Of a stretch of DNA of 64,000 nucleotides, positions 14,920 through 22,282 are shown in pieces. This DNA comes from Amycolatopsis japonica (GTDB lineage: Bacteria > Actinomycetota > Actinomycetes > Mycobacteriales > Pseudonocardiaceae), in assembly GCF_000732925.1 (NCBI RefSeq), contig NZ_CP008953.1, positions 310,001 to 374,000 of the forward strand. The letters run 5' to 3'. The notes beneath the pieces are model-generated. The model worked only from the letters and a program-made list of their open reading frames with translations, made no database searches and had not been told where the DNA came from. Each line of letters starts with the position of its first letter. Position 1 is the stretch's first letter. The position numbers and the translations under genes are program-made.

Positions 14920-16557
14920 CTAGCCGACGTCGCGACGCCGCCAGCCCATGAGCCCGGCCACGAGCGCGACCACGGCGACCCCGGTCAGCCAGACCAGCGG
15001 TGTCGCGGTGAACTCCGCGGCGGGCAGCTTCGGAACGTGCGAGAACGGTGAGGCGTCCACGATCGCCTGTGGCAGGTTCAGCACCGGGCCGAACAGGCTG
15101 AGCAGCAACGCCAGCCCCGCGATCGCCCACGCCGCCGTCGTGAACTTCGGCGTCAGGCCGAAGAGCGTCACGGCGAGCCCGGTGATCACCCACACCGCCG
15201 GAAGCTGCGCGAGCGACGCGACGACCATGTCGCCGACCGCGTCGCCGACACCGCCGGACCGCATCCCGTTCGACAGTCCCAAGAGGACACCGCTGACGAC
15301 CATCATCAGCGCCGTGCCGCCGAACGCGAACACGAGATGGCTCCCCAGCAGCCGCATCCTGCCCACGCCCGTCGCGAGCAGCGGCTCGACCCGTACCGCG
15401 GTCTCCTCGGCACGCAGCCGCAACGCGGCCTGCACCCCGTAGAGCGCGATGACCATGGCGAACAGTCCGGTCATCGCCGCCATGAAGGCGTCGATCAACC
15501 CGTCCGTGCCGCCGAGGCGCTGGAAGATCTCCTTCGCCTGCTGGCTTTCCCCGACGACGTCGCCGATGCCGCTCGCGACCGAGCCGAACACCGCGGCGCA
15601 GACCGCCGTGCCGATCAGCCAGCCGATCAACGGACCCCGGTGCAGCCGCCACGCCAGCGCGAACGGGCTCCGCAGCGACGCCGCGGCTTCGGCGGGCCCG
15701 GGACGCGGCGGGATGATGCCGGTGCCGACGTCGCGGCGCGGAAGGAGCGCGTAACCGATCGCGCCGACGACCACGGTCGCGGCCAGCGGCAGCAGGAGCA
15801 CCCACCACCGTTCGTCGGCGAACGGCCGGATCCGCTGCGCCCACCCGATCGGGGAAAGCCACGAGACCCAGCCCGCGTCGGAGGTCGAGTCGCCGACGGC
15901 GCGCAGCAGGAACGCTACCCCGACGGCGGTGGCGCCGATCCCGTTGGCCGTCCGCGAATACTCGGCCACCTGGACGGCGACCGCGGCGACCGCCGTGAAG
16001 ACCAGACCGGTCACCGCGGTGGCGGCGCCGAGCGCGAGCGAGCCTTCGACGGGCAGCTTCGCGCCGATCATCAGCCCGGTCTCGACGAGTCCGATGAGGA
16101 CACTCGCCCCGGCGGACACCAGCACACCCGCGGTCAGCAGGGCGTACCGGCCGACCACCGCGGAGGCCAGCAGTTCCGCGCGGCCCGAGTCCTCCTCGGC
16201 CCTGGTGTGGCGGGTGACGGTGAAGACCGCCATCAGCCCGACGACCAGGGCGAGGAAACCGCCGAGCCGCCACGCGGTGAACCCGCCCGCGGTCGAGAGG
16301 TCGAAGGCCGGGCCGTAGATCAGCGAAAGGGACGGGTTCGCGCCCATGCTCGCGGTGAGCCCGGCCCGTTCGGCGGCCGTCGGGTACAGGGTTTCGAACG
16401 TGCCCGACGACGTCGAGGGCATGATCCCGAGCAGGACGATCCAGATCGGCAGGACGATCCGGTCCCGCCGCAGCGCCAGCCTGGTCAGCTGCCACGTGCC
16501 GACCAGTCCGTGCGCCGGCCCGGAAACGACGGCCGGGCGCTCCAGCGTCGCGGTCAT
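14920..16557 (-). CDS. ABC transporter permease (polyketide-antibiotic exporter type)
   Basis: 545 residues with about twelve hydrophobic segments arranged as two similar halves, as in ABC-2 type exporters annotated as polyketide antibiotic export proteins (TnrB3-like). The N-terminus [20 protein letters not shown] and the periplasmic-loop sequence [14 protein letters not shown] are typical. It forms the membrane channel for the ATPase encoded immediately upstream; the ATG overlaps the ATPase stop (ATGA). A regulator gene is divergent from the pair. The substrate is likely a drug-like compound, not identified. Confidence 0.9.
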   Translation of the reverse strand: MTATLERPAVVSGPAHGLVGTWQLTRLALRRDRIVLPIWIVLLGIMPSTSSGTFETLYPTAAERAGLTASMGANPSLSLIYGPAFDLSTAGGFTAWRLGGFLALVVGLMAVFTVTRHTRAEEDSGRAELLASAVVGRYALLTAGVLVSAGASVLIGLVETGLMIGAKLPVEGSLALGAATAVTGLVFTAVAAVAVQVAEYSRTANGIGATAVGVAFLLRAVGDSTSDAGWVSWLSPIGWAQRIRPFADERWWVLLLPLAATVVVGAIGYALLPRRDVGTGIIPPRPGPAEAAASLRSPFALAWRLHRGPLIGWLIGTAVCAAVFGSVASGIGDVVGESQQAKEIFQRLGGTDGLIDAFMAAMTGLFAMVIALYGVQAALRLRAEETAVRVEPLLATGVGRMRLLGSHLVFAFGGTALMMVVSGVLLGLSNGMRSGGVGDAVGDMVVASLAQLPAVWVITGLAVTLFGLTPKFTTAAWAIAGLALLLSLFGPVLNLPQAIVDASPFSHVPKLPAAEFTATPLVWLTGVAVVALVAGLMGWRRRDVG

Positions 16558-17450
16558 TTCGCGCTCGCTTCGGTGGTGTAGTGGCGGAGGAACAGCTCCT
16601 CCAGCGTCGGCGGCTGGCTGGTCAGGCTGCGGACGCCGACCTGGGTGAGCTGCCGCAGCGCTTCGTCGAGGGAGCGGGTTTCGACGTCGAAGCGGACCCG
16701 GTTGCCCTCGACCTTGAGGTCGTGGATGTTCTGGAGTTTGGTCAGCCCGTTCGGCGGACCGGCCAGTTCGGCCGAGATCGACGTCCTGGTGAGGTGCCGG
16801 AGCTCGGCGAGCGTGCCGGTCTCGACGGTGCGCCCGTTGCGGATGATGCTGACCTTGTCGCAGAGCGCCTCGACCTCGGCCAGGATGTGGCTCGACAGCA
16901 GCACCGTGCGGCCCTGCTCGCGCTCCTCCTGGATCGCGTACTGGAAGGTGGCCTCCATCAGCGGGTCGAGGCCGGAGGTCGGCTCGTCGAGGATCAGCAG
17001 GTCCACGTGCGAGGCCAGCGCGGCCACGATCGCGACCTTCTGCCGGTTGCCCTTGGAGTAGGTGCGCCCCTTCTTCTTGGGGTCGAGGTCGAAGCGTTCG
17101 ACGAGGTCCTTGCGGCGGCGCTGATCGAGCCCGCCCCGCAGGCGCCCCAGCAGATCGATCACCTCGCCGCCGGAGAGGTTGGGCCAGAGGTTCACGTCAC
17201 CGGGGACGTAGGCGAGGCGCCGGTGCAGGCTCGCCGCGTCCTTCCATGGGTCGCCGCCGAGCAGGCGGACGTCGCCCGAGTCCGCGTGGAGCAGACCGAG
17301 CAGGACCCGGACGGTGGTCGACTTCCCCGCGCCGTTCGGGCCGAGGAAGCCGTGCACCTCCCCAACGGGTACCCGCAGGTCAAGGCCGTCCAAAGCCTTG
17401 GTCCGGCCGAAGGATTTGTGGAGGCCGGAGATGGAGATGGCGTTTTCCAT
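16554..17450 (-). CDS. ABC transporter ATP-binding protein
   Basis: 298 residues with Walker [10 protein letters not shown], the signature region [12 protein letters not shown] (a variant of LSGGQ), Walker [13 protein letters not shown] and the H-loop [11 protein letters not shown]. The C-terminal ~80 residues form the accessory domain found in DrrA-type exporters. It energises the permease encoded downstream with a four-base overlap. The divergent GbsR/MarR-type gene and the inverted repeat between them suggest drug- or stress-inducible expression. Confidence 0.94.
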   Translation of the reverse strand: MENAISISGLHKSFGRTKALDGLDLRVPVGEVHGFLGPNGAGKSTTVRVLLGLLHADSGDVRLLGGDPWKDAASLHRRLAYVPGDVNLWPNLSGGEVIDLLGRLRGGLDQRRRKDLVERFDLDPKKKGRTYSKGNRQKVAIVAALASHVDLLILDEPTSGLDPLMEATFQYAIQEEREQGRTVLLSSHILAEVEALCDKVSIIRNGRTVETGTLAELRHLTRTSISAELAGPPNGLTKLQNIHDLKVEGNRVRFDVETRSLDEALRQLTQVGVRSLTSQPPTLEELFLRHYTTEASAK

Positions 17451-17470
17451 GAAGCTGAAGGTACAGTGAT

Positions 17471-17486
17471 TTCACGAAGTTGTGAA
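17471..17486. promoter_or_regulatory. Inverted repeat operator of the exporter/regulator pair
   Basis: TTCAC-GAAGTT-GTGAA is an inverted repeat in the 94-bp spacer between the divergent ABC and regulator genes. A second GAAGTT follows at 17484-17489. It is the likely binding site of the regulator at 17545. Confidence 0.6.
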
Positions 17487-17544
17487 GTTAAGAAAACGTA
17501 TGGATGGTGTGATCACTCTGGGGGAAGTAAGAGAGGATGTGCCC

Positions 17545-18048
17545 ATGACGACGACGCCTGAGAGTGCTTCGAGCACGCAGAGAGACGAGGACGCCGTCCG
17601 CCGTTACGTGGAGCACCTGGGCCTCACGCTTTCCCAGATCGGGATGCAGCGGATGCCCGCCAGGGTGTTCGCCGCGTTGATGACCACCGACGCCGGCCGG
17701 CTCACCGCGGCCGAGCTGGCCGACCAGCTCTCGGTGAGCCCCGCCGCGATCTCGGGGGCCGTGCGGTACCTGGAGCAGATCGGGCTGGTCGCCAAGGAAC
17801 GCGAGCCAGGCTCGCGCCGCGACCACTACCGGCTCTTCGACGACCTCTGGTACGCCACCTTCATGAAACGCGACCGCATGATCACCATGTGGCGCGACGC
17901 GGCCGACGAGGGCGTTTCGGCGCTGGGGTCGGACACGCCGGCGGGCGAGCGGGTCGCCGAGATGCGCGACTTCCTGAGCTTCATGATCAAGGAGCTCAAC
18001 GACATGTACGCGAAGTGGCACGAGATGCGGGCCGAAAAGGGCAAGTAG
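17545..18048 (+). CDS. GbsR/MarR-family transcriptional regulator
   Basis: 167 residues. The winged helix region is seen in RMPARVFAALMTTDAGRLTA, ELADQLSVSPAAISGAVRYL and LVAKEREPGSRRDHYRL. This is the arrangement of the GbsR/PadR-like MarR proteins found beside two-gene ABC exporters in actinobacteria. ATG at 17545 with GAGAGGA six bases upstream. It probably represses the divergent exporter through the repeat at 17471-17486. Confidence 0.87.
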   Translation: MTTTPESASSTQRDEDAVRRYVEHLGLTLSQIGMQRMPARVFAALMTTDAGRLTAAELADQLSVSPAAISGAVRYLEQIGLVAKEREPGSRRDHYRLFDDLWYATFMKRDRMITMWRDAADEGVSALGSDTPAGERVAEMRDFLSFMIKELNDMYAKWHEMRAEKGK

Positions 18049-18056
18049 GGCCATCG

Positions 18057-18412
18057 GGCCTCGTGAGTGAGGACGGTTAGAACCGTCCTCTGTACCTGCT
18101 GGTCGAAGGTCCGTGAAGGCCTCCTTGAGGGACCCAGAGTCCCTCGAGGAGGCCTTCACGGACTGGGCGGACGGGGCGCGGCGAGGGCGGAGGCGTGACT
18201 CGCGTGATCAGAGACGTGACTCGTGTGACTGGATGCCGCACTCGCGAGTTCCGGCTTCGATCACGTGAGTGCGGTGCCACGAGTGCCATCCAGGCATGTC
18301 TCACTCTGTACCGGCGTTTCTTACTCGCCGTGGTCTTGCCGGGTGCTGGTCAAGAACCTTCACGGACCGAAGCCTAGGACGGGTAGAGCCGTCCTCAAGC
18401 ACTCACGAGGCC
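18057..18412. repeat. Composite intergenic element with inverted ends
   Basis: The 354-base gap between two convergent genes is packed with palindromes. The left end (18057-18119) and the right end (18357-18412, inverted) share the blocks GGCCTCGTGAGTG, AGGACGG-CCGTCCT and GTCCGTGAAGG in the same order. Inside lie a 10-bp hairpin (18069-18090), a 25-bp hairpin with one wobble pair (18109-18163) and shorter repeats around GTGACTCG/CGAGTGC. No gene is visible. A MITE-like insertion or paired terminators would explain it. Confidence 0.6.
18109..18163. terminator. Long hairpin of the GTGAAGGCC family
   Basis: Arms 18109-18133 and 18139-18163 match over 25 bp with a single wobble pair and a five-base loop. 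It follows the end of the GbsR/MarR gene. No T-run follows, so termination would need to be of the T-less kind common in high-GC actinobacteria. Confidence 0.6.
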
Positions 18413-19002
18413 ACCGCGACCAGGAGCGTCGCCGCCAGCCGTTCCGCCCACTCGTCCAGCTCCTTCGGGGACGGTTCGCGGTCCTCGAAGGACGCCAGGA
18501 ACGCGTACTGGAAACACGCCCCGAGCAGCAGTGACGCCGCCGCGTCCAGATCCGCGTCCTCGCGGATCCTGCCGAGCCGGGCCTCTTCCTTCAGGTACTC
18601 GGCGACACGCACGAGCGGGACGTCCGGTCCGCGGTCCCTGCTCAGGACCCGTTCCCGGTGGGTCGCGAGCAACTCCCGTGAAGAGAACAGCGACACCGCG
18701 ATCGGGAAGCTCTCCAGGTAGAACGACAGTGTGATCCGCGCCAGCCGGGCGAGGTTCGCCGCGAGCGGGGTGTCCGAAGACGTCCCAGCGGTGTCCATCA
18801 GCTCGTCCAAGGTCGACCCGAGCGCGGGCAGTCGCTCGGTGAGCACGCTCGTGAAGATCTCGGTCTTGTCCTTGAAGTGCTTGTACAGCAACGCCTCGGA
18901 GTAGCCCGCCGCCTGCGCGATGGCCTTCGTCGTGGCATGCGCGTAGCCCTGCTCGCGCATCACCTTCGCCGCCGCGGCGACGATCTCCTCGCGGCTTCCC
19001 AT
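18403..19002 (-). CDS. TetR-family transcriptional regulator
   Basis: 199 residues. The N-terminal DNA-binding domain is MREQGYAHATTKAIAQAAGY followed by SEALLYKHFKDKTEIF. The C-terminal half is of the TetR_C type with LLLGACFQYAFL. It is divergent from the NAD(P)-binding gene at 19099, and the spacer contains two interlocked palindromes, so it very likely represses that gene and itself. ATG at 19002. Confidence 0.9.
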   Translation of the reverse strand: MGSREEIVAAAAKVMREQGYAHATTKAIAQAAGYSEALLYKHFKDKTEIFTSVLTERLPALGSTLDELMDTAGTSSDTPLAANLARLARITLSFYLESFPIAVSLFSSRELLATHRERVLSRDRGPDVPLVRVAEYLKEEARLGRIREDADLDAAASLLLGACFQYAFLASFEDREPSPKELDEWAERLAATLLVAVAS

Positions 19003-19041
19003 GTTCGCTCCTGAGGGCTTCTCAGCGTTCGCTCGACAAGT

Positions 19042-19083
19042 GGTTAGTGAACACTCACCATAGTGGGTGAGTGTTCACTAACC
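19042..19083. promoter_or_regulatory. Double TetR operator, 18-bp perfect inverted arms
   Basis: Arms 19042-19059 and 19066-19083 are perfect reverse complements with a six-base spacer. Each arm itself contains a GTGAGTGTTCAC-like near-palindrome, so two repressor dimers could bind side by side. It lies between the divergent TetR and NAD(P)-binding genes. Confidence 0.82.
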
Positions 19084-19098
19084 CAGGAAGGCGTGACC

Positions 19099-19731
19099 AT
19101 GAAGCTCACTGTTCTCGGTGCCACGGGCGGGGTCGGTTCCGAAGTCGTCAAGCAGGCGCTGGCCGCGGGCCACCACGTCACCGCGGTCGTCCGTGACCCG
19201 TCCCGGCTGGACGTCGAAGGAGACCTGCTGGAAGTGGTCGTCGCGCAGCTGTCCGAGCACGGCGCGCTGACCGAGGCGGTGTCCGGACGCGACGTGGTGA
19301 TCTCCGCCCTCGGCGCCCGCGACCGCAACCCGACGACCATCGTCACCGACGGGGCCCGCGCCGCCGTCGCCGCGCTCGGCTCGGCGGGTGTCCGGCGGCT
19401 GCTGCTGGTGAGCGCCAGCGGTCCGTTCGTCGACGGCGACACCTTCTTCACCAGGAACGTCGTCAAGCCGATCCTGGGCAGGATCCTCCGGCACGCGTTC
19501 ACGGACATGATCGGCGCCGAGCGGATCGTGCGCGGGAGCGACCTCGACTGGACGATCGTGCGTCCGCCGCGTCTGCTGAACGGGCCGCACACCGGCGAGA
19601 TCGCCGCCCGCACCGACGGCAACGTCCGCGGGAGCTACAGCATCAACCGCGCCGACGTCGCCGATTACCTGCTCCGCGCGGCCGCGGACGACTCGCTCGT
19701 CCGCCAGACGGTCTCGATCGCCCACGGCTGA
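19099..19731 (+). CDS. NAD(P)H-binding atypical SDR (NmrA/BVR-B-like)
   Basis: 210 residues with the Rossmann motif GATGGVGSEVVKQAL at the N-terminus, SALGARDRNPTT in the middle and DLDWTIVRPPRL, typical of the flavin reductase/NmrA-like atypical SDR group. Some members reduce quinones or flavins, others sense the NADP ratio; the role here is unknown. ATG at 19099 with AGGAAGG upstream. It is expected to be induced when the divergent TetR protein leaves the double operator. Confidence 0.87.
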   Translation: MKLTVLGATGGVGSEVVKQALAAGHHVTAVVRDPSRLDVEGDLLEVVVAQLSEHGALTEAVSGRDVVISALGARDRNPTTIVTDGARAAVAALGSAGVRRLLLVSASGPFVDGDTFFTRNVVKPILGRILRHAFTDMIGAERIVRGSDLDWTIVRPPRLLNGPHTGEIAARTDGNVRGSYSINRADVADYLLRAAADDSLVRQTVSIAHG

Positions 19732-19735
19732 CCCC

Positions 19736-19797
19736 GCATTTAGTCCTCTCGATGCGATTGTTGCGTGCGCAACGATCGCGTTCAGAGGACGAAACGC
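19736..19797. repeat. 62-bp palindromic repeat, copy 1
   Basis: Arms 19736-19765 and 19768-19797 match in 24 of 30 positions, with a two-base loop. The core GTCCTCT/AGAGGAC and the end GCGTTTCG are shared with the second copy at 30017-30078, also 62 bp. It sits between two plus-strand genes and may act as a terminator or mobile palindrome. Confidence 0.75.
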
Positions 19798-19814
19798 GGC
19801 AGTAAGGTCGCGAG

Positions 19815-20531
19815 GTGATCAGCCGTGCGGTGGTGCTCGCCCCGATCCTGCTCGCGCAAGCCGTCCGGGTGCGCCGTACGACGCCCAGGTTGCCCGGTGC
19901 CGCGGGGCCGGTCACCGGCCTGGTGGTCGGCGACGGCGACCCGGTGCGGCTCGCGGTGCTCGGCGAGTCCACTGTGGACGGGGTCGGCGCGGCCACGCAC
20001 GCCGAGGCGCTGACCGGACGGCTCGCGGAGGAACTCGCGCGGGACGGCCGCGCGGTCGCCTGGCAGGCACTCGGCCGGACCGGCGCCAACGCCCGCGTGG
20101 TGCGCGAGGACCTGCTGCCGCTGCTCGAACCCGCCGACCTCGTCGTGATCGCGCTCGGCGTCAACGACACGATCGAACTGCATTCGGCCACGCGCTACCG
20201 GCGTGACCTGCTCGACCTGATCGTCGAACTGCGACGTCGCGTGGGACGGGTCCCGGTGGTGCTGGCCGGCGTGCCGCCCATGGGCCGGTTCCCCTCGCTG
20301 CCGCGCCCGCTGCGGGACGTCCTCGGCGCGCGGTCGGCCGTCCTCGACGCCGCGGCCGCCCGGCTGGCCCTGCTGCCCGGCGTCGTCCACGTCCCGATGC
20401 CTGCCGCGATGCTGGACCCCGCGACCTTCGCCGAGGACCGTTTCCACCCCGGTCCCGAGGGCTATCGGCGCTGGGCCGGGCAACTCGCGGACGTGAGCCG
20501 TCGGCTACTCAGCGACACCTTTTCGGGCTAA
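19815..20531 (+). CDS. SGNH/GDSL-family hydrolase
   Basis: 238 residues. Block I is AVLGEST (GES in place of GDS), block II has LGRTGANARVV, block III is VVIALGVNDTIE and block V AEDRFHPGPEGY carries the Asp-x-x-His pair. All catalytic residues of SGNH esterases are present. The N-terminal ISRAVVLAPILLAQAV is a short hydrophobic stretch that could anchor the protein. GTG start at 19815. Substrate unknown; these enzymes remove acyl or acetyl groups from lipids or polysaccharides. Confidence 0.87.
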   Translation: MISRAVVLAPILLAQAVRVRRTTPRLPGAAGPVTGLVVGDGDPVRLAVLGESTVDGVGAATHAEALTGRLAEELARDGRAVAWQALGRTGANARVVREDLLPLLEPADLVVIALGVNDTIELHSATRYRRDLLDLIVELRRRVGRVPVVLAGVPPMGRFPSLPRPLRDVLGARSAVLDAAAARLALLPGVVHVPMPAAMLDPATFAEDRFHPGPEGYRRWAGQLADVSRRLLSDTFSG

Positions 20532-20656
20532 AAGCGCTGATCAGGTCACTCGCATGCCACAGATTAAGAAATTTCCATGAAAAAGCTGGCTCTGCGTGTA
20601 TCTGGTGGCAGCCTCGTTGCGTCCTATGGAGCAGTCGAGGAAATGAGGGACACCCG

Positions 20657-20827
20657 ATGACGACCGAGACCAACACCGCGCCCGTCGACGACGAGGCCAC
20701 GGCCACCGAAGACCTCGAAGAGACGACCCCGAAGCCGAAGCCGATCACGGCGCCGGTCCCGCCCCGTCCCGGCACCAGCCCCGACGGCAACTGGGACCCG
20801 TACGGCACCAACCCGCCGTCGAACTGA
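20657..20827 (+). CDS. 56-aa acidic/proline-rich peptide upstream of the sigma-CHAT genes
   Basis: A short gene with ATG at 20657 and GAGGGA seven bases upstream. The product is acidic in its first half (VDDEATATEDLEE), proline-rich in the middle (KPKPITAPVPPRPG) and ends in an aromatic, Asn/Pro-rich tail (DGNWDPYGTNPPSN). There is no hydrophobic segment, Cys or known domain. The leader before it is unusually AT-rich. It precedes a structured non-coding stretch and then the sigma/CHAT genes. By analogy with protease-controlled systems it might be a substrate or signal peptide, but this is inference only. Confidence 0.6.
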   Translation: MTTETNTAPVDDEATATEDLEETTPKPKPITAPVPPRPGTSPDGNWDPYGTNPPSN

Positions 20828-21158
20828 ATGAACACAGACAGGTGATGTCCGGAGGCCGAGGGGGCCGCCGGGCATCACCTCCGGGTGCTCCTTCGGGGGA
20901 GGGGGACGCCCGGACGCGGGCCCGTTGGGGAGCGGGCCCGGGGGGAGGGAAAAAAGGACCGGCCGGTGCGCAGTCCACACCTACTCGCGCCGGCCGGTGC
21001 CTTTGTCCTTCGCCTCAGACCGAGGGGGATCACCGAAACTCGACAAAAAAGTTAGTGACTTGATGTATCCCAGAGCCTCTTGCACGCTCCTTCTCCCCGA
21101 AGGGCCCGCGATACTGCCAGCGCCGACACGAAGACACGTCCGAAGTGGGGCAGATACG
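20828..21158 (+). other. Structured leader: hairpins and G-quadruplex motif before the sigma gene
   Basis: No gene is visible in these 331 bases. They contain AGGTGATG/CATCACCT arms (about 20837-20880), GCGGGCCCG-type arms (20916-20940), four G-tracts in 20927-20949 that fit a G-quadruplex, and a long inverted repeat. That repeat pairs CCGGCCGGTGCG with CGCGCCGGCCGG and is flanked by AAGGAC/GTCCTT (about 20955-21010). The last resembles a terminator for the 56-aa gene. A promoter for the sigma gene must lie between about 21010 and 21158. Confidence 0.5.
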
Positions 21159-21764
21159 GTGACCGACGTGCAAACGACCGAGGTAGACCCGCCATGGGAA
21201 GGACTGACCGGTGCCGACCTGCATGCCGCCTGCATGCGCGCGGCGCGGGCCGGTGACCGCCAGGCGATGGACAGACTTGTGCACGAGCTGACCCCGCTCG
21301 TGTGGCATGTCGCGCGCGCGAACGGGCTCGATCGCCTGACCGCCGAGGACGTGGTCCAAACGGTGTGGCTCGCGCTCTTCAGCCAGCTCGAAAAACTCCG
21401 TGACCCCAAAGCGCTCGCCGCCTGGTTGATCACCACCACCAGGCGCGAGGCCCAGCATCCCTTCGGCCGCCGAGCTCAGCCCGTCCCGCTGACCGACGAG
21501 CTGGCCGAAAGCATGGAGAGCACCCATCCGGCCCCCGAAGAGGAAGCCGTCCGCGCCGACCGGGATCGCCGGGTCTGGCGCGCCTTCCTTCGCCTGCCGC
21601 ACCGCTGTCAGCAGCTTCTTCGGCTGACCGTGCTCGCCGGGCGGGCCGAATACCAACTGGTCGCCGAAGCACTCCGTATGCCGCGCGGAAGTGTCGGCCC
21701 GACCAGGGGCCGTTGCCTCGAATCGATGCGCGACCTGCTGGCCCACGAAGGGGGAAGCCGATGA
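21159..21764 (+). CDS. ECF-type RNA polymerase sigma factor of the CHAT locus
   Basis: 201 residues. Region 2 is clear (DRQAMDRLVHELTPLVWHVA, TAEDVVQTVWLALF, DPKALAAWLITTTRRE) and region 4 follows an acidic linker (RVWRAFLRLPHRCQQLLRLT, EALRMPRGSVGPTRGRCLES). It is an extracytoplasmic-function-like sigma factor without an obvious anti-sigma gene. The GTG at 21159 is chosen because sequence before it is not protein-like; GTGGGG lies upstream. The stop overlaps the next ATG (ATGA), so the two are coupled. The TPR-CHAT protease downstream suggests that proteolysis, not a classical anti-sigma protein, controls it. Confidence 0.85.
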   Translation: MTDVQTTEVDPPWEGLTGADLHAACMRAARAGDRQAMDRLVHELTPLVWHVARANGLDRLTAEDVVQTVWLALFSQLEKLRDPKALAAWLITTTRREAQHPFGRRAQPVPLTDELAESMESTHPAPEEEAVRADRDRRVWRAFLRLPHRCQQLLRLTVLAGRAEYQLVAEALRMPRGSVGPTRGRCLESMRDLLAHEGGSR

Positions 21765-22240
21765 ACGACCTCGGGACGCCGGGGGAGATGACCTCCCCGG
21801 GCGATGAGGAGTTGCTCGCCGATATCGGACGTTTCATGGACGAACTGGACCCGCCACCGGGAGACCTGGTGCAGCGGGTTCAGTTCGCGCTCGCGCTCGA
21901 AAACCTCGACGTCGAGGTCGCCCGCTGGGAACGGATGGACGCCACCGCGGGCGTTCGCGGCAGCGACACCGGCACGATCACCTTCACCGTCAGCGACCTG
22001 ACCGTGATGATCAACCTCACCAAGATCGGCAAGAAGCACCGGATCGACGGCTGGCTCGTGCCCGCCGGCGAGTACGGAGTGGAGGTTCGCGTCGCCGAAC
22101 ACGGCACGAGTTCCACCACCGCCGACGAAGGAGGCCGGTTCGTGCTGGACAACGTCCCCCAGGGCACCACCCAGATCGTGATCCACCTCGGCGACGTGAC
22201 CTGTCGCCGGACGGTCGTGACCCCCACAGTGGTGCTGTAA
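21761..22240 (+). CDS. Small protein with Ig/prealbumin-like C-terminal domain, CHAT-locus partner
   Basis: 159 residues. The N-terminal ~65 are acidic and helical (DEELLADIGRFMDELDPPPG, QFALALENLDVEVARWERM). The rest is beta-rich, ending in GWLVPAGEYGVEVRV and GRFVLDNVPQGTTQIVIH, the pattern of carboxypeptidase-regulatory (prealbumin-like) domains. No signal peptide or Cys-rich motif is present, so it acts in the cytoplasm. It is coupled to the sigma gene by ATGA and followed 42 bases later by the CHAT protease gene. Being between them, it is a candidate protease substrate or sigma inhibitor; that is inference. Confidence 0.78.
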   Translation: MNDLGTPGEMTSPGDEELLADIGRFMDELDPPPGDLVQRVQFALALENLDVEVARWERMDATAGVRGSDTGTITFTVSDLTVMINLTKIGKKHRIDGWLVPAGEYGVEVRVAEHGTSSTTADEGGRFVLDNVPQGTTQIVIHLGDVTCRRTVVTPTVVL

Positions 22241-22282
22241 CCGGACGGCTGTTCCGTTATGCGGCGTGGGTGTGCTCCCATA

